The translations under genes and the position numbers were made by a program. From the NCBI RefSeq assembly GCF_025766255.1, contig NW_026516670.1, positions 682,001 to 746,000 of the forward strand: a stretch of DNA of 64,000 nucleotides, given 5' to 3'. The stretch is from Zychaea mexicana (taxonomy: Eukaryota > Mucoromycota > Mucoromycetes > Mucorales > Lichtheimiaceae). Positions 36,789-48,564 of the stretch are shown here, one piece after another. The stretch's first letter is position 1. Each line of letters starts with the position of its first letter. The notes beneath the pieces were generated by a model. The model was given only the letters and a program-made list of their open reading frames with translations. It searched no databases and was not told where the DNA came from.

Positions 36789-37382
36789 CAGTCGACCCCC
36801 GTTAACGTCAACCCTCAGGGTACCTGCAAAAGTGTTGACCATATCGAGGGTTGACGACTACCGGGAGTAGCGAGATTAGGCAAAATGTTTATCCTTGCAG
36901 ACACTAAATGAATCACCGCTTCCCGCCATTATAAATAACTTATGAGCGCGATTCGTATCTCTTTTCTCTCACAGATAGTGAGATTGTTCAAACAGTGACG
37001 GCAGTTGCTGAAGATGATGACACCCCAGATGTTGACGAAGAGCCAGTTCTGCAAAAAGAAGAGTATTTACTGCTAAAGACAAAGTTACCAACATCAACAC
37101 ATTTCTCGATATTTTAAATGAAGAGCAAGATCTACATGATACCGTTGTGAATGCTTCTAAGCAAGCCTCTTTGACAAATTATTTTGTACCACAGTCCCAA
37201 TTAATGTAATCTAATTGGACAAGTTTCACCCTCGATAACTAGTCAACCCTCCTGAAGGTGTTGAAGTTGACCTTATGTAGAAGTTGAAGTTTTTTACTGC
37301 TAAATTTGAAAGGGTACCAGCGAATCAGTTGACGCTATCGGGGGTTGACGTTATCGGGGTGGACGTTAACGGGGGTCGACTG
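36789..37382. mobile_element. pogo-like non-autonomous element, 594 bp, with a transposase-tail relic
   Basis: Ends are CAGTCGACCCCCGTTAACGT... and its complement (25 bp, one mismatch), flanked by TA. About 90 bp at each end matches the 188-bp element at 35372. The interior holds a decayed plus-strand coding segment from about 36980 to 37209: IVQTVTAVAEDDDTPDVDEE, a frameshift, then AKDKVTNINTFLDILNEEQD, VNASKQASLTNYFVPQ and a stop. An acidic stretch, a short helix and a terminal KQ.SLT.YF motif are typical of the C-terminal tail of pogo/Tigger-type transposases. The catalytic DDE region and DNA-binding domains are absent. Confidence 0.85.
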
Positions 37383-39927
37383 TACTCGAAAAGCTGCACC
37401 ATTCGCACGCGTTCATCTGTGTAAACGCTAGGAATTCAGTAGTAATTAGGCGCACAGAAGCACAGAAGACGGTTTTCGTGATTGTGATCAAGCCCACCGT
37501 CTCCGCCGCCATGTGCCGTCATTTTCACCTTTGTTAATTTGTTTCAAATTGATCTATCATAGAAAACAGATCAACTGATAGCTCAATTTGCTTTTGATTC
37601 CTCTGCAGGAATATGCTGTATGCTATCAACAAGCTCGGTCGCATCGCATATGGCTTACTAATGTTGAATAATAACGTGAATACATACAGTAGGTGCTGTT
37701 TTGTTATACGCTTTGCAGGATGAAAGTAAAGTACTTTTATATTAGATTGTTAACAAAAATCAATTTCGATAGGAAGTCTTGGTTTCCTTTTATTTTAGTA
37801 TATATTCTTGATAGACCTAAGAAACATTGGAGATATTAATAGTTTTTCGTTGACAGCGAGAATGCAATCGCTCAAGTTCGTGGAGCTTTCTGTGATTGCG
37901 AACGTTGTTTTGCGCGTGTTGCTATTGACTAAAAATGTGTTTTCGTCTGCGGATACTCCGGAAACACGTCGCACTTCTAAGATTGATGTGTGTGTTTTGT
38001 TACGCTGTGGTAAAGAAAAGGAAACAAAGGACATTACGCGTGTTGCGGTCTGAAGAATGTGACTCATCGCCGTGCGATTGTAGCCTTCTTTGTTTTTGTA
38101 GCGATTGTAGCCTTCTACTGTGAATTAGAATACTTAGTGAGCTGACTTTCAATCTATATTCATTTTTTTATAATGATTGATCTTTCAAAAATGTTGTTCA
38201 GAGTAGCGTGGTGTGCTTAATTTGGACGCAACGTTCAACTTCTTTATTGGTACCAACATGTCGCAGTATATATGGAAGTTCCTGGTTTAGTTCTTTCCTG
38301 TCCTCCACAAAAAGGAAGGCTGTTAGTATGGCTAACATGTACAGACGCAGTAACAGATTCGTTATAAAAAAGTCCTTCCCACCCATTAGATTACTTTCTT
38401 CTGCGAACATCGTATGAAGGAAATGTTTTCGACTAGAAAAATAATTGGATTAGCTTTCTGAAAGGCTTTATTCAGGGATTTGAAATTTCTTGATCCACGA
38501 GCCTGGCTTTTCGCTCGTATACAGAATACAGTCGATTGTGCAGTCGAGGTAAGCTTAGTATTTTTGCTAAGCATCCTTTTGATTCTTCAGTAAAGTGCAA
38601 TATCCGGCTGGTAATTAGTAAGAAGAGTTTATTTTATGAGAATGTCACAAGGTAAGCACTGGGCAAGAAGAACAAGAAATGTGTGATATCCGCATCTGAC
38701 ACATCGTCACAAACTAGATTACTTTTATTCGATTGAAACTTCTTTAATGAGACCTTGAAGACGCCTTCTTTATTAAGCTACTGAAAATGACGACAAGTGC
38801 AGACGACAGAAGTATACGGATCGATCATATTTAATTTTTGGCTGGCATTAATTAATGTAGTAAAGCTGCGTACGGGAGTTATACTTTACAAATGCGTCTA
38901 CTAAATTAAAGCGCATCAAGCTATGCTCCTGATACTGTGGAGCATAATAGCTGAGATGATAGCAATTCGCAAAAAAAAAAAAAATGACGTAATGAATGGA
39001 CGTCTGTTGCTGGGATGATATTATCTAAATTAACAATAAGCACTTCTTTGTTGTTTTATAAAACTAACGGCACGAAGATACACCGACGCTTAAAAGGAAT
39101 AGTACTTGTTTATTAAGGCTCATCACCAGCAAACATCCTCTTTCCAAAAACAAATGCTTCGTCTTCGTCGGCTCAATCTTAATTCTTGTGCATATTCCCG
39201 CAGTCAGAAGATGCGCCACTCATCAAGGTATGAGCGATCAGCTTAGCGAGTTCCTATACAGATCCTTGCAAGTTTAATAAGCTGAAAAAAAGGAGGTTGT
39301 CAAACACGAAAAATGCTAATCAATTTCAGGATTGACGTACGACGCGGGTGCAAATTTTAATTTATTTTCATTAACAGCAGTAGTAGCAGTCGTAGCAGTA
39401 GGTGTGGCGGCAATATCGGCAAAGGATCACCCACCAGCCACCACTTAATAATAAAATAATAATGATGACGTTAGTTTTAGCCATTTCACGTGTTTGCCCC
39501 GTTTGGGTCGTTGTAACACAAGAGCCTGCTCGCGAAAACACTCTTCCACGACCTTTCTTCATTTTGAGCTGTATTGCCACTAGATTTAAGTGTTTCAAGG
39601 GAAACATTTTATCGCTAGTGGTGAAGAGACTAAAAAATATTTTTTCTTGGCAATAATACTGCTAGTAAAAATTATCATAATCATCATCAGCGGCACCTTC
39701 ATGAACTAAGAATAAGAAGAGGGCACCAGAAAGGCCCAACGAAGGCGTTTTCCACAAGAGGCAATATGGCTTCTGCCGTGAGTTCAAAACAAGCGTAGCC
39801 AAACCGGGAAACGATTGTCGGTCGTCCAAGTTGCTCACTCCTCCCATTTCACTCTAACAACAATAGCGCTTTTCATCTCCCTTCTCTCTCTTTCTCTCTT
39901 ACTTTTTCCTTTTCGTTTTTGCTCAGA

Positions 39928-42900
39928 ATGTCGAGTGTTCCACCATCACCAACCGTGGTCATGGGCGACGAACGCGGCAACAATCCATATCAGCACCAGG
40001 GTGCTTATGCCATCCGACCACGACAACCATCACTACAGCAGCAACATCCGCAACCACAGCCTCCGTCACCTGTCCCTATCACCATACCCGAAAACATCAA
40101 GAAAAGCTACATGCGACAGCAGCTGCCTGTCCGCAAACAGAGTCTAGCTGCAGCCGCAACAGCAGCCAAGGCCGTGAACGCGTTCTATACACACAGCAAA
40201 ACAACCAGACATCCCAGTAACGCTAGCGACGAGTCAAACAACGATCCCACCACGCCACCGCCCATGTACTCCCCGCCATCCTTTTTTGCAGGCAAAAATA
40301 ACAAGCGAAGAGACGAAAAGCACGTTTCGTTTGGTCCGGCGCCAATAGTAGTGCATTCATCAAGTGAATCCTTGCCACCTTTCTCTGAGGAAGAAGAGGA
40401 AGAAGTTGACGATGAGCTCGTGTTACACGCTAAAGCAGGTAAGGTTCTAATTTCTTACGCTCATTTTGTCATTTCACACACACACACAAGTTTTATTAAA
40501 ATTTGAATAATTCTCTGTCTTTTCCTTATTTCTGATACAGATACCTCAGGCTATGATGGCCTTCATAATGCCGACGAGGACGACGATGACGATGAGGACA
40601 ACGAGGAAGAGGAAGAGGAAACAGAAGCGCTGGTCGCTCAACAACTCGACCCACCTCAACAGCAACATCAACTGGCTGTGGTTTCACCTATGGCCTACGA
40701 CACCGAAGATCAACAAAACGCCTTCTTTTCGCACTATGTCCAGCCGGGCAGCAAGGGTAGACGAGGCAACCACAGTAACAACAACACAGCGCTACTTTCA
40801 TACGTCGCCTTGGAGATGTACAAACGAATAGTACCGGACGATGTCCTCAGAGACGGAGTTGAATACCACTATCTCTTTACGGGAAAAGAAGCTGTGGTAC
40901 TGATTTAATGCCCTCTCTCGCTTTGGCGTTGCACAACGTATAAAAAAACCTAATTTCCAAGTCATGTTATTGTATAGGACCAAATTGTAGACATCTCTCA
41001 AGGAGCTGATCGGAACCGTGCATTGATGATCGGCCGTACGCTTGAATCGTTGGATGTGTTTCACGGAATTGACGGTGAACGACGATTTATGGATGCGTCC
41101 AGTGAGCTGTATCGGTTCACTGCCTTTACGATTGACCGTGCCAAAGGTAAAATAGAAAGGCTGAATTCAAGGATTTACCAAATAGCTGGTGCGTATCTGG
41201 AAATTTTATTAAAAAGGATTTGAAATTTAGATGGTAGCACCAACTTGGCCACAGGCGTCTTTACTCCACAGACGCCGTGCTACTCTCCTACATGCACCAC
41301 TGACCGACCTTGTTACTCAAACTGCTGTCCCAAAGTGAAGAGGGTAAAGCACTTCTTATCTTGTACAAGCGGAGGGATTGCTTAGCTCACACATGCAATT
41401 TATCTTTTACTAGAGGATCAAACGAACACGGAGTCAGTATGCTCGCCCCGACAAGGTAGATTAATGGAAAAATAGAGAGAGACTTTTCTTGTATAGCTCA
41501 CACAGACAATAGAGAACTTCACGTGCATTATGGGTCCACTCGGTACCAAAGGCGGTAATTGCGGCCACACCTCCCGAGGAACAAAAGCGTCAAGAGTGTA
41601 TATACGAGCTGATCTACACCGAAGAAGAATTTGCCCGTGACCTCGAATATATAAACAACGTATGCACAGTGATCGTTTTTTAGAAACAGTGGCAAAAAAT
41701 CAATCCATTTGACTTACGTATGACGACGGTCATTGTTCTTTATAGCACTGGATCAAACCGCTGTCAGCCAGCGACATTATTTCAGGATCAGATAAACGCA
41801 ACCAGCTCGTGCAACAAATATTCTGGAACATTGCAGAAATTGAAAAGGTCAGCGCCGCCCTGTCATCCGCCCTGGTCCAACGACGAAAAGAGCAAGAAGT
41901 GATTGACATGATTGGCGACGTCATGATGGCCTTTGTCTATCAATTCGAGCCCTACGTCGCCTACGGCTCCCACCAAGTCATTGGCAAACATCACTTTGAG
42001 CTCGAGAAACGACGCAACCCGAAATTCGCCCAGTTTGTAAGGACCACCGAACGTAAGAAGGAGTCTCGTCGTCTGGAGCTGAACGGATACCTGACCAAGC
42101 CCACGACACGACTGGGGCGTTACAACTTGTTGTTGCGCGAAATTTTGAAACGGACCCCGCAGGGCAATCCAGATCGTGAAATTATACCTCAGGCCACGGA
42201 TGCGATTGCTAAACTTTTGGAACGTGTGAATGAGGAGACGGGTCGTATTGAGCAACTCTTTACGCTTCAGCAGATTGAGGAACGAATGGCATTTAAGTCG
42301 ACCAGCATTTATGTGGTAAGTACTGAGATAATCATTCAAGGAAAGTGGTGCGGGGTCTCGGTAGCTAACGGACCGAACCGGATGCAGGATCTGAAATTGC
42401 GGGACGCTGAACGGGAATTGGTCATGCAAGGCAAATTGAAGCGGAAGGGACACGGCTCGTCGGAGGACCTGCAGGTGTTTTTGTTTGATCATTACCTTGT
42501 TTTTGGCAAGATCAAGAACCACAATCATGTCGAGCACTTTAAGATCTCAAGAAAGGTATGTAAAAGCAGAAAGTCCTGGACGTGCAAACAAAAATTATAA
42601 ACAGAAGTGGACTGAACACATCTTTGTACTATATCTTAGCCCATTCCACTAGATGTACTTTCCTTATCCATCGTCGATATCCCCTCCAATGGCAAAAGCC
42701 GACCAACCACGCCATCTTCTCTCACTACGCCATCACCGAGCATCAACTCCAATAGCTGCAGCAGCAACAGCAGTAACAGTATCGCTTCACCAAGACCATC
42801 CACATCATCCGAAACGTCAACGCCGTTGTCATTGAAACCCGTTCTCTCTTCCTCGTCTTCTTCCTCAACCGCTTCTAACAACGGTGTTGTCGGAATCATA

Positions 42901-43191
42901 TTCTATCACCACGGCCGCAATGGGTCACCGCCCATGACCTTGTACACCAATTCGATGGCAACGCGGGACCTGTGGGTCGAAAAGATCCTTACACAAAAGG
43001 AAAAACTGATGCAAAAGCAACAGGAAGCAGTTATGCCTCTTACCAAACAGGCGTCAAATAGCAGCAGCAGCAGCAGTACTACTACTGGCAGTAGTGGTAA
43101 TAGTAGTACCAATAATACCAATACCACATCTACGACTACCACTACCACCACGATTACCCCTGCCCCTACACTAGTAATTAACACAACCTAA
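39928..43191 (+). CDS. Rho guanine-nucleotide exchange factor, DEP-DH-PH (Rom1/Rom2-like, no CNH domain)
   Basis: Activates Rho-type GTPases (yeast Rom1/2 act on Rho1 in cell-wall integrity). About nine exons. Disordered, Gln/Pro-rich N-terminus with acidic run EEEEEEVDDE; DEP-like domain (LLSYVALEMYKRIVPDDVLR, GKEAV|DQIVDISQGADRNRALM, GRTLESLDVFHGIDGERRFM); Cys cluster (TPQTPCYSPTCTTDRPCYSN); linker ALWVHSVPKAVIAATPPEEQ; DH domain (ECIYELIYTEEEFARDLEYI, HWIKPLSASDIISGSDKRNQ, LNGYLTKPTTRLGRYNLLLR); PH domain (LKLRDAERELVMQGKLKRKG, DLQVFLFDHYLVFGKIK, then NSMATRDLWVEKILTQKEKL). The protein ends in a Ser/Thr-rich tail at TAA 43191. Yeast and other fungal Rom proteins carry a C-terminal CNH domain; none is visible here or in the 500 bp downstream. 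Confidence 0.88.
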
Positions 43192-43717
43192 TTGAAAAAC
43201 AAAAGAAAATAAATTATAATGCAATTTGCGGCATTTTCAGGTCGTTGTACTACCGGTTGTCAAGAAAACTTGCCATATACGAACACAAATGACGACGACC
43301 CGCACACACGGAAAAACATTCTTAATTGGAGTTTTCCTTTGGTGAACTATAATGAACCAGAGTGTTGTTGTAAATTTTATATAGATGACAAGAGAGATGC
43401 ATACAAAGATAATAAATCAAGAGAGAGAGAAATCATAAAAATGCTGGGAATAATCTTTTTTTTTCTAAACAAAATGATGGGAAGACGATGCAGGGTTGTT
43501 ACAAAAAAGAGTAATAGTGGTAGTAGTTTTTGGGGTATATGACGACGAGGTTAACAAGAAGAGAAGAATGAATGGAGTGCATAGTATGTAGTAAGAGTAC
43601 ACAGTGACGTGGAGTAGTAAGGAGGGTATGATGATGATGTTGATGATAATGTTATGATGATGATAGTGCTTCTAGTTGTTCCTGCTCAAGTAGAGCCATA
43701 AGAACAATGACAGCTGA
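43192..43717. other. convergent 3' region
   Basis: About 525 bp between the RhoGEF stop and the microprotein stop; A-rich, with GATGATG tracts near 43628-43665. No coding sequence similar to a CNH domain was found here in any plus-strand frame. Confidence 0.5.
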
Positions 43718-43894
43718 TCAATGTCTGGCATCCGGGCAGTGGTCTTCATGAGAGAACCTTGTGATGTCCACACCGCACTTTGGACAGAAATCAAAGTGCT
43801 CGTTATCATGAGTATGGCACACCAATGGCTGGAAGAAAAAGCCGATGTTATTGTTGCCAGTTGCCTTGATGATGTTCTTGTTTATGTTGTTCAT
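43718..43894 (-). CDS. 58-aa Cys/His-rich microprotein, function unknown
   Basis: Short intact frame from ATG 43894: MNNINKNIIKATGNNNIGFF, then FQPLVCHTHDNEHFDFCPKC, then GVDITRFSHEDHCPDARH. The spacing (CHTH, then CPKC, then H-x2-H-x0-C) looks like a compact zinc-binding knuckle or ribbon. Support for expression: a TATA box about 120 bp upstream on the same strand and a purine/pyrimidine-biased leader between. I recognise no family. An in-frame extension upstream has no ATG in a plausible context. Confidence 0.55.
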   Translation of the reverse strand: MNNINKNIIKATGNNNIGFFFQPLVCHTHDNEHFDFCPKCGVDITRFSHEDHCPDARH

Positions 43895-44015
43895 CGTAAA
43901 GTTGGTTCTTAGAAAAGTTTGCAGTATGAGTCTTATATTAGAGAGAGAGAGAGAAAAAAAAGTAGAATTCAAAAAGAGGACAAAGAAAGCTTCTCGCTGC
44001 CCTCTCCGCGCTTTG

Positions 44016-44023
44016 TTTATATA
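44016..44023 (-). promoter_or_regulatory. TATA box of the Cys/His microprotein gene
   Basis: TATATAAA on the minus strand, about 120 bp upstream of the ATG at 43894. Confidence 0.5.
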
Positions 44024-45756
44024 GCCAAGAGAAGTACCGGAAATGGGAGAACCAGCGTTTAAATTTCCCGCTAATAACGCGTTGCACACGCATACACAGC
44101 ACGACAAATCTAAAAAGACTATCGGCGACGATTGCCCGACGGATGCCAATTTAGCAAACAAACAAAGAAAGAAGCATCTTTAATACTTTAATCACGGGCG
44201 AGCGATATACAAAAGGCACCTCCTTAATCATCATAGCACCCTCCTTTTTCGCTTAAAGCCGAAAGTATGGATCTGGTGTGAAGGTGATGACACGGATGAA
44301 TGAGATACAAGGTTTTAAGCTTTTTTCTTGTGTATTACTATGGGTAAACCCCACCTTCCCCCCCTTTGTTTCGTCCACCCGTAGGAAAGAGGGTGCTTAG
44401 AGATGGGGGGCATATGCAATTTGTCAAACTGTGGCACAAAAATGGCTTGAAAGGTTAATTGAGCGCCACATCCGGTTTGATTGGTCCAGTCATTATTGGG
44501 CTTCTATGAGCTGGTAACAAACCAGCCCTATACAAACGTTTCCATGTGTTCAGATATGCCGGTTTATTGGAGCGTGTAACCATGAACAAATACGATATGA
44601 CGAAAATGACTGTATTACCATCCTAAACTATACCTTTCTCACTCAAGGCAGGAGTGGACCACCGAAGGGATTATATTTTAGTGTTAGATCAATCCTCCTT
44701 GTCGGCTGCTACAAATGTGTCACTAAGCCTTGTTTGATGGGATGAAAATAAAAAAAGCGAAAGTGCATGCCCTTTTTCTTGCAATCCACCCTTTCTTTCT
44801 ACATGAACTCCGGCAATTCAGAGAGCTATTATTACGGAAAATGACATTTGGATTTGGTGAGACTGAAGGATACACAGGGCTAAATAAACCCATTATTAGT
44901 GCATATATACTTTGATAGTAAACCACGCGATATCTTTGACAATTTAGCTATCATTTAATACCACTATGCATCCGCGCGCGCTGCTGCTTTTATTGCTCGG
45001 TAACTATATAATGCGTTTTATTGTATGACACACGCGCGCGGAATAACTTTCACTGGCGGAGAGAAGAAGTGATCGAGAAATGATCGGAGAACATACTCCG
45101 TCATAGCGTGGTTTCTGCTAATTACCAAAGGGTGGCGCATGCTTTCCTTTTGGAGCATACATGCACTGAATCAAGCGGAACCCACTCTACTGACTGCAGT
45201 GACGGAATATATAGTCAAGAAGAGAGAAAAAGCCAATGATAAAGTCAGAGACCCTAATGCAATTTGTATATGTCCATAAATTTGGTTTCGACGACATTTG
45301 GTGGAATACTTAGCGGCTGCTCCTAGATAGTTACCAGCTACCATGCCGGCCGGTTAAAGTCGCGGGTAATTTCGCATTTAACCGGTCAATGAAGTATGTC
45401 ACGGTTATAATGGACGAGTCTCCACTCAATTATGCCTGAATAAAGAAATGATGCGTTCTTTGTCGTGAGCTGCTGCTACTGTTTTCTATTCTCCTACAGT
45501 ACATAACTTTTCTTATGTTTTCTGGTGCTACAAAGAGATGATATGAGAAACGTTCATATGTAATATTGGAGCATAATCTCAGCTAATATGTATTATACCC
45601 GAGCTGCTTTTGTATACATCAAGTAGCAGTAGGTATGTCTGGACATCAGTTTATTTGAATCGAACCTATACCTCGTTGATTACACTTCTTTTTATCACTA
45701 ATCGTATCGTTTCCAGTGCCATCAATGTGGGCACTTACATACATACGACTCTGGTA

Positions 45757-45942
45757 TACCGTGGTTCCCCTTTCAATTTCAACCTCAAAGGGGGTCTATG
45801 AAGTGCTGAAACTACCGAGGGTTGATACAAAACGAGGGTGATTCAATCAGTGTTATATGCTTAAAGGGGGGTATAGAAAAAAGTTCAAAATAACTGAGGG
45901 TTTATCTTATCGAGAGTGAAATTCAACGGGGAATCACTGTGA
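45757..45942. mobile_element. degenerate pogo-type inverted-repeat element
   Basis: The left end reads TA then CCGTGGTTCCCCTTTCAATT; the complement of the right end reads TCACAGTGATTCCCCGTTGA. They share GTG-TTCCCC-TT-AATTTCA with a few mismatches. The interior carries GAGGGTTGAT, GAGGGTGATTC and GAGGGTTTAT repeats, echoing the GAGGGTTGAC subterminal motifs of the 35372 and 36789 elements. About 186 bp, no coding capacity. Boundaries are approximate. Confidence 0.55.
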
Positions 45943-46549
45943 TATCGCTTTAATGATATATTCAAGGATCTACCGTCACAATCAATACGGATCTGCTGTT
46001 GTTATTTATGTCCATCATCTCGGACGGGTCGCTCGACATGTCCGATATGCGTACCATAGGTTATAGAACACTGCAATATTCACACAGCAGCTAGTAGGAT
46101 CTCATCGATGCTTTTGCGGCCATCGCTAGCTTTACACATTTGTCGATCAAGAACAATGTCTTAAGAAGGAGAGCAGAGCAAATTGATAGCAAGGAGAGAA
46201 TAATGCTCGAGAAACTGATTGATAAGTGGCACGGCCATCGGCTTATCTGTATCAGCATCCAACCTCGAGGCTTTTCTTCAGTTGTCGTTGCATATACAAA
46301 AATACAGACATCCGCATAACGAATAGCTATTTTTCAATCAAATGCTTGTAATGTTTCTAGGAAACTAATCAATACCGTCCATTCAAATGTCTATAAAGGA
46401 TAAGCTGTAGTCACACCAAAAATGCGGTTTTATGTACCGATTTGATGGGCTCGGTGCTAACGACGCGAAGAACCGCATTTCTGTTCTGTGCCCTTTTTTT
46501 TCTTCCGCAGACGCGCAACGCGACGTATTTTCTAAAATCACCCACAACC

Positions 46550-47915
46550 ATGTCCACTTCTGAAAGTAATTCCACACAAAAGGCTCAAACACTTTATGAA
46601 GAAGGCACTCGTGCACTCTCTTTGAAGGATTACGAAACTAGTGTCGACAAACTCGGCAAAGCATGTCAGTTGTTGTAAGTGCAATGGATTCATTCCTTGC
46701 TTTTTTTCGAGAACGATCGCACGATCTTACTTATATTCTATCTGTAATGGTTAAAAGAGACTCGGCTCACGGTGAGTTGGCTCCTGCAAGCGGCGATGCT
46801 TACTTTGCTTATGGTCGAGCTTTGTTGCAAAGTGCCATTCAACAAAACACAGTACTGGGTGAATCGGGTCAGGACAACAAGGTTGACGTTGTCCCTCCTA
46901 CAGCTCAAGAAGAAAATGCTGGTATGATACGAAATAGTACATTGTAATTTCGATAGTAAACGGGTAGTGACTCTGTTACGCTCTCTATCTCAATGTAGCT
47001 ATTAAGAGTGGCAAGTTCCATTTTGAGGATGATGAAGTTCCCGAAGGAGATAATGATGACGAGGACGAAGAAGGCGAAGAAAACCGACAAGACGATGACT
47101 TTGAGACTGCATGGGATATTTTGGATATTGCGCGCGTCATCTACGAAAAATCTAAAGACAAAGAAACGCGACTTAAACTGTCGGATGTGCACTTGTGTCT
47201 TGGTGATGTCTCGATCGAAACAGGTAAAAGGAATCTAGGGGAAGCAAAGCAAAAGAAAAGAGAAAACTGAATTGTTTGCACCAACAAACGTTAGAGAAAT
47301 TCGACAGTGCTTTGCCAGACTACCAAAAGGCACTGGATATCAAAAAGGAATATCTGGCAGAAGATGATCGCCAGTTGGCTGAAGCACATTACAAGTACGC
47401 ATTGGCATTGGAGTTTTCGACAACGGAAGCAGACAAAGCTGGATCACAAATCAAGGCCGCCGTTGACGTTTTCAAGAAGCGTATCACTACACTAGAAGAA
47501 AAGGAACAAGGCAAAGGCAAAGGAAAGGCGTCTGCTGCAAATGCTGGAGATGCCACTATTGACAATAAGGAAATTCGTGAGATTGAAGGGTTAATTCAAG
47601 ACCTGGAAGAAAAGGTAAATGACTCACTGATTGTTTTGATAGCTTATAAGAAAATGCTGCATGTCTGCTGAAGACTTCTGATTTATTTATTAGCTCGAGG
47701 AGTTGACCAACCGACAAAAAACAGAAAAGGAGGCTGAGGCACTGCTAAAGAGTTTCTTGGGTGCTCCATCGGCAAACAATAATGGTGGACAGCAGGCAGC
47801 GGCAGCATCTCTGGAAAATGTTACGGTGAACGATTTATCCACTATGATCAAGCGTAAAAAGCGTGCAAACGAAGATGAAAAGGCCGATGAAAGCGATAGA
47901 AAGCATAAGCGATAA
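46550..47915 (+). CDS. NASP/Sim3/Hif1-type histone chaperone (SHNi-TPR)
   Basis: Nuclear H3-H4 chaperone of the N1/N2 family. Five exons. Order: MSTSESNSTQKAQTLYEEG with the first TPR-like helix pair (ALSLKDYETSVDKLGKACQL); the second helix pair (GDAYFAYGRALLQSAIQQNT); an acidic histone-binding insert (EGDNDDEDEEGEENRQDDDF); then the SHNi-TPR core (ETAWDILDIARVIYEKSKDK, VHLCLGDVSIE, FDSALPDYQKALDIKKEYLA, RQLAEAHYKYALALEFSTTE); a coiled region; and a basic C-terminus with KRKKRANEDEK and DRKHKR, likely nuclear-localisation signals. The acidic insert inside a TPR is diagnostic of the family. Stop TAA at 47913-47915. Confidence 0.9.
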
Positions 47916-48564
47916 ATGATTCTGTATTCTCATCATGTAATTTTCCCCTGGTATATGTGCTCGCTCTTGTATTGTGGGCCTAAAACATAGAACGTCTTCT
48001 TATGCATTTATGGTTGCACAACAATGGGTATATAATCGGTCAAGCTCAAACTGATGATTTTCCAAGCTCTTCGCTGGCAGGGTTCTATAGAATCACTCAC
48101 CCCGTTGAATGTATGACAAGTGAATTACATTGGTAGTGCCAGTGGGATGACGACATAGATTACGGCTCTATTGCCAAGGAGTATCAATTTCTGTATGCAT
48201 ATATAATGCTTACTTATAAAGGACAGCAACGACGATTCATTAGTAATCAGTTACAAATCTGCGCTTGTTCTCAAATATTTGCTATCTTATATTCAAGAAA
48301 CAGTAAATGATAATGATAAACTGCTTGAAAGTCTATAAAGTGCTCGAGCACAACAGAAATGATCTGGCGAGGGATACATGTTCGATGGGATTATGTTATG
48401 CTAGATCTTTGGCTATAGTCATGGCGTTGCATGTTTGTCATCAAGAAAAAAGATCCGCAACTATTTAGCGTGATTTTCCCCGACCGACCGATGTCCCGAC
48501 GAACCCTTTCTCTCTCTCTCCAGCACCTTCTCTCGCGCTTCCTTACCAAAAGAATAACTCGAAA
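47916..48564. other. intergenic region upstream of riboflavin kinase
   Basis: About 650 bp; the last 70 bp are a TCTCTC-rich leader. Nothing else recognised. Confidence 0.45.

Larger units (their letters stand above)
33982..39927. other. 6-kb gene desert with DNA-transposon derivatives
   Basis: No convincing gene between the phosphotransferase and the RhoGEF. It contains two related pogo-like elements (35372-35559 and 36789-37382, listed) and short coding-like islands near 34261-34440 and 35940-36110 whose families I do not recognise. AT-rich elsewhere. The right end (39830-39927) is the pyrimidine-rich leader of the RhoGEF gene. Confidence 0.6.
43895..46549. other. intergenic region with a degenerate inverted-repeat element
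   Basis: About 2.65 kb between two divergent genes. No convincing coding sequence. It includes the microprotein promoter, alternating CGCGCG-type patches near 44972 and 45032, and the inverted-repeat element at 45757-45942. The stretch just before 46550 is the leader of the NASP-like gene. Confidence 0.5.

Noticed and set aside
41863..42537. 224-codon open frame on the minus strand
   Set aside because: Antisense to the DH/PH exons of the RhoGEF; no protein character of its own.
45640..45670. Possible tRNA T-loop (minus-strand GGTTCGATTC)
   Set aside because: Neither a flanking T-stem nor acceptor, D- or anticodon arms can be formed around it.
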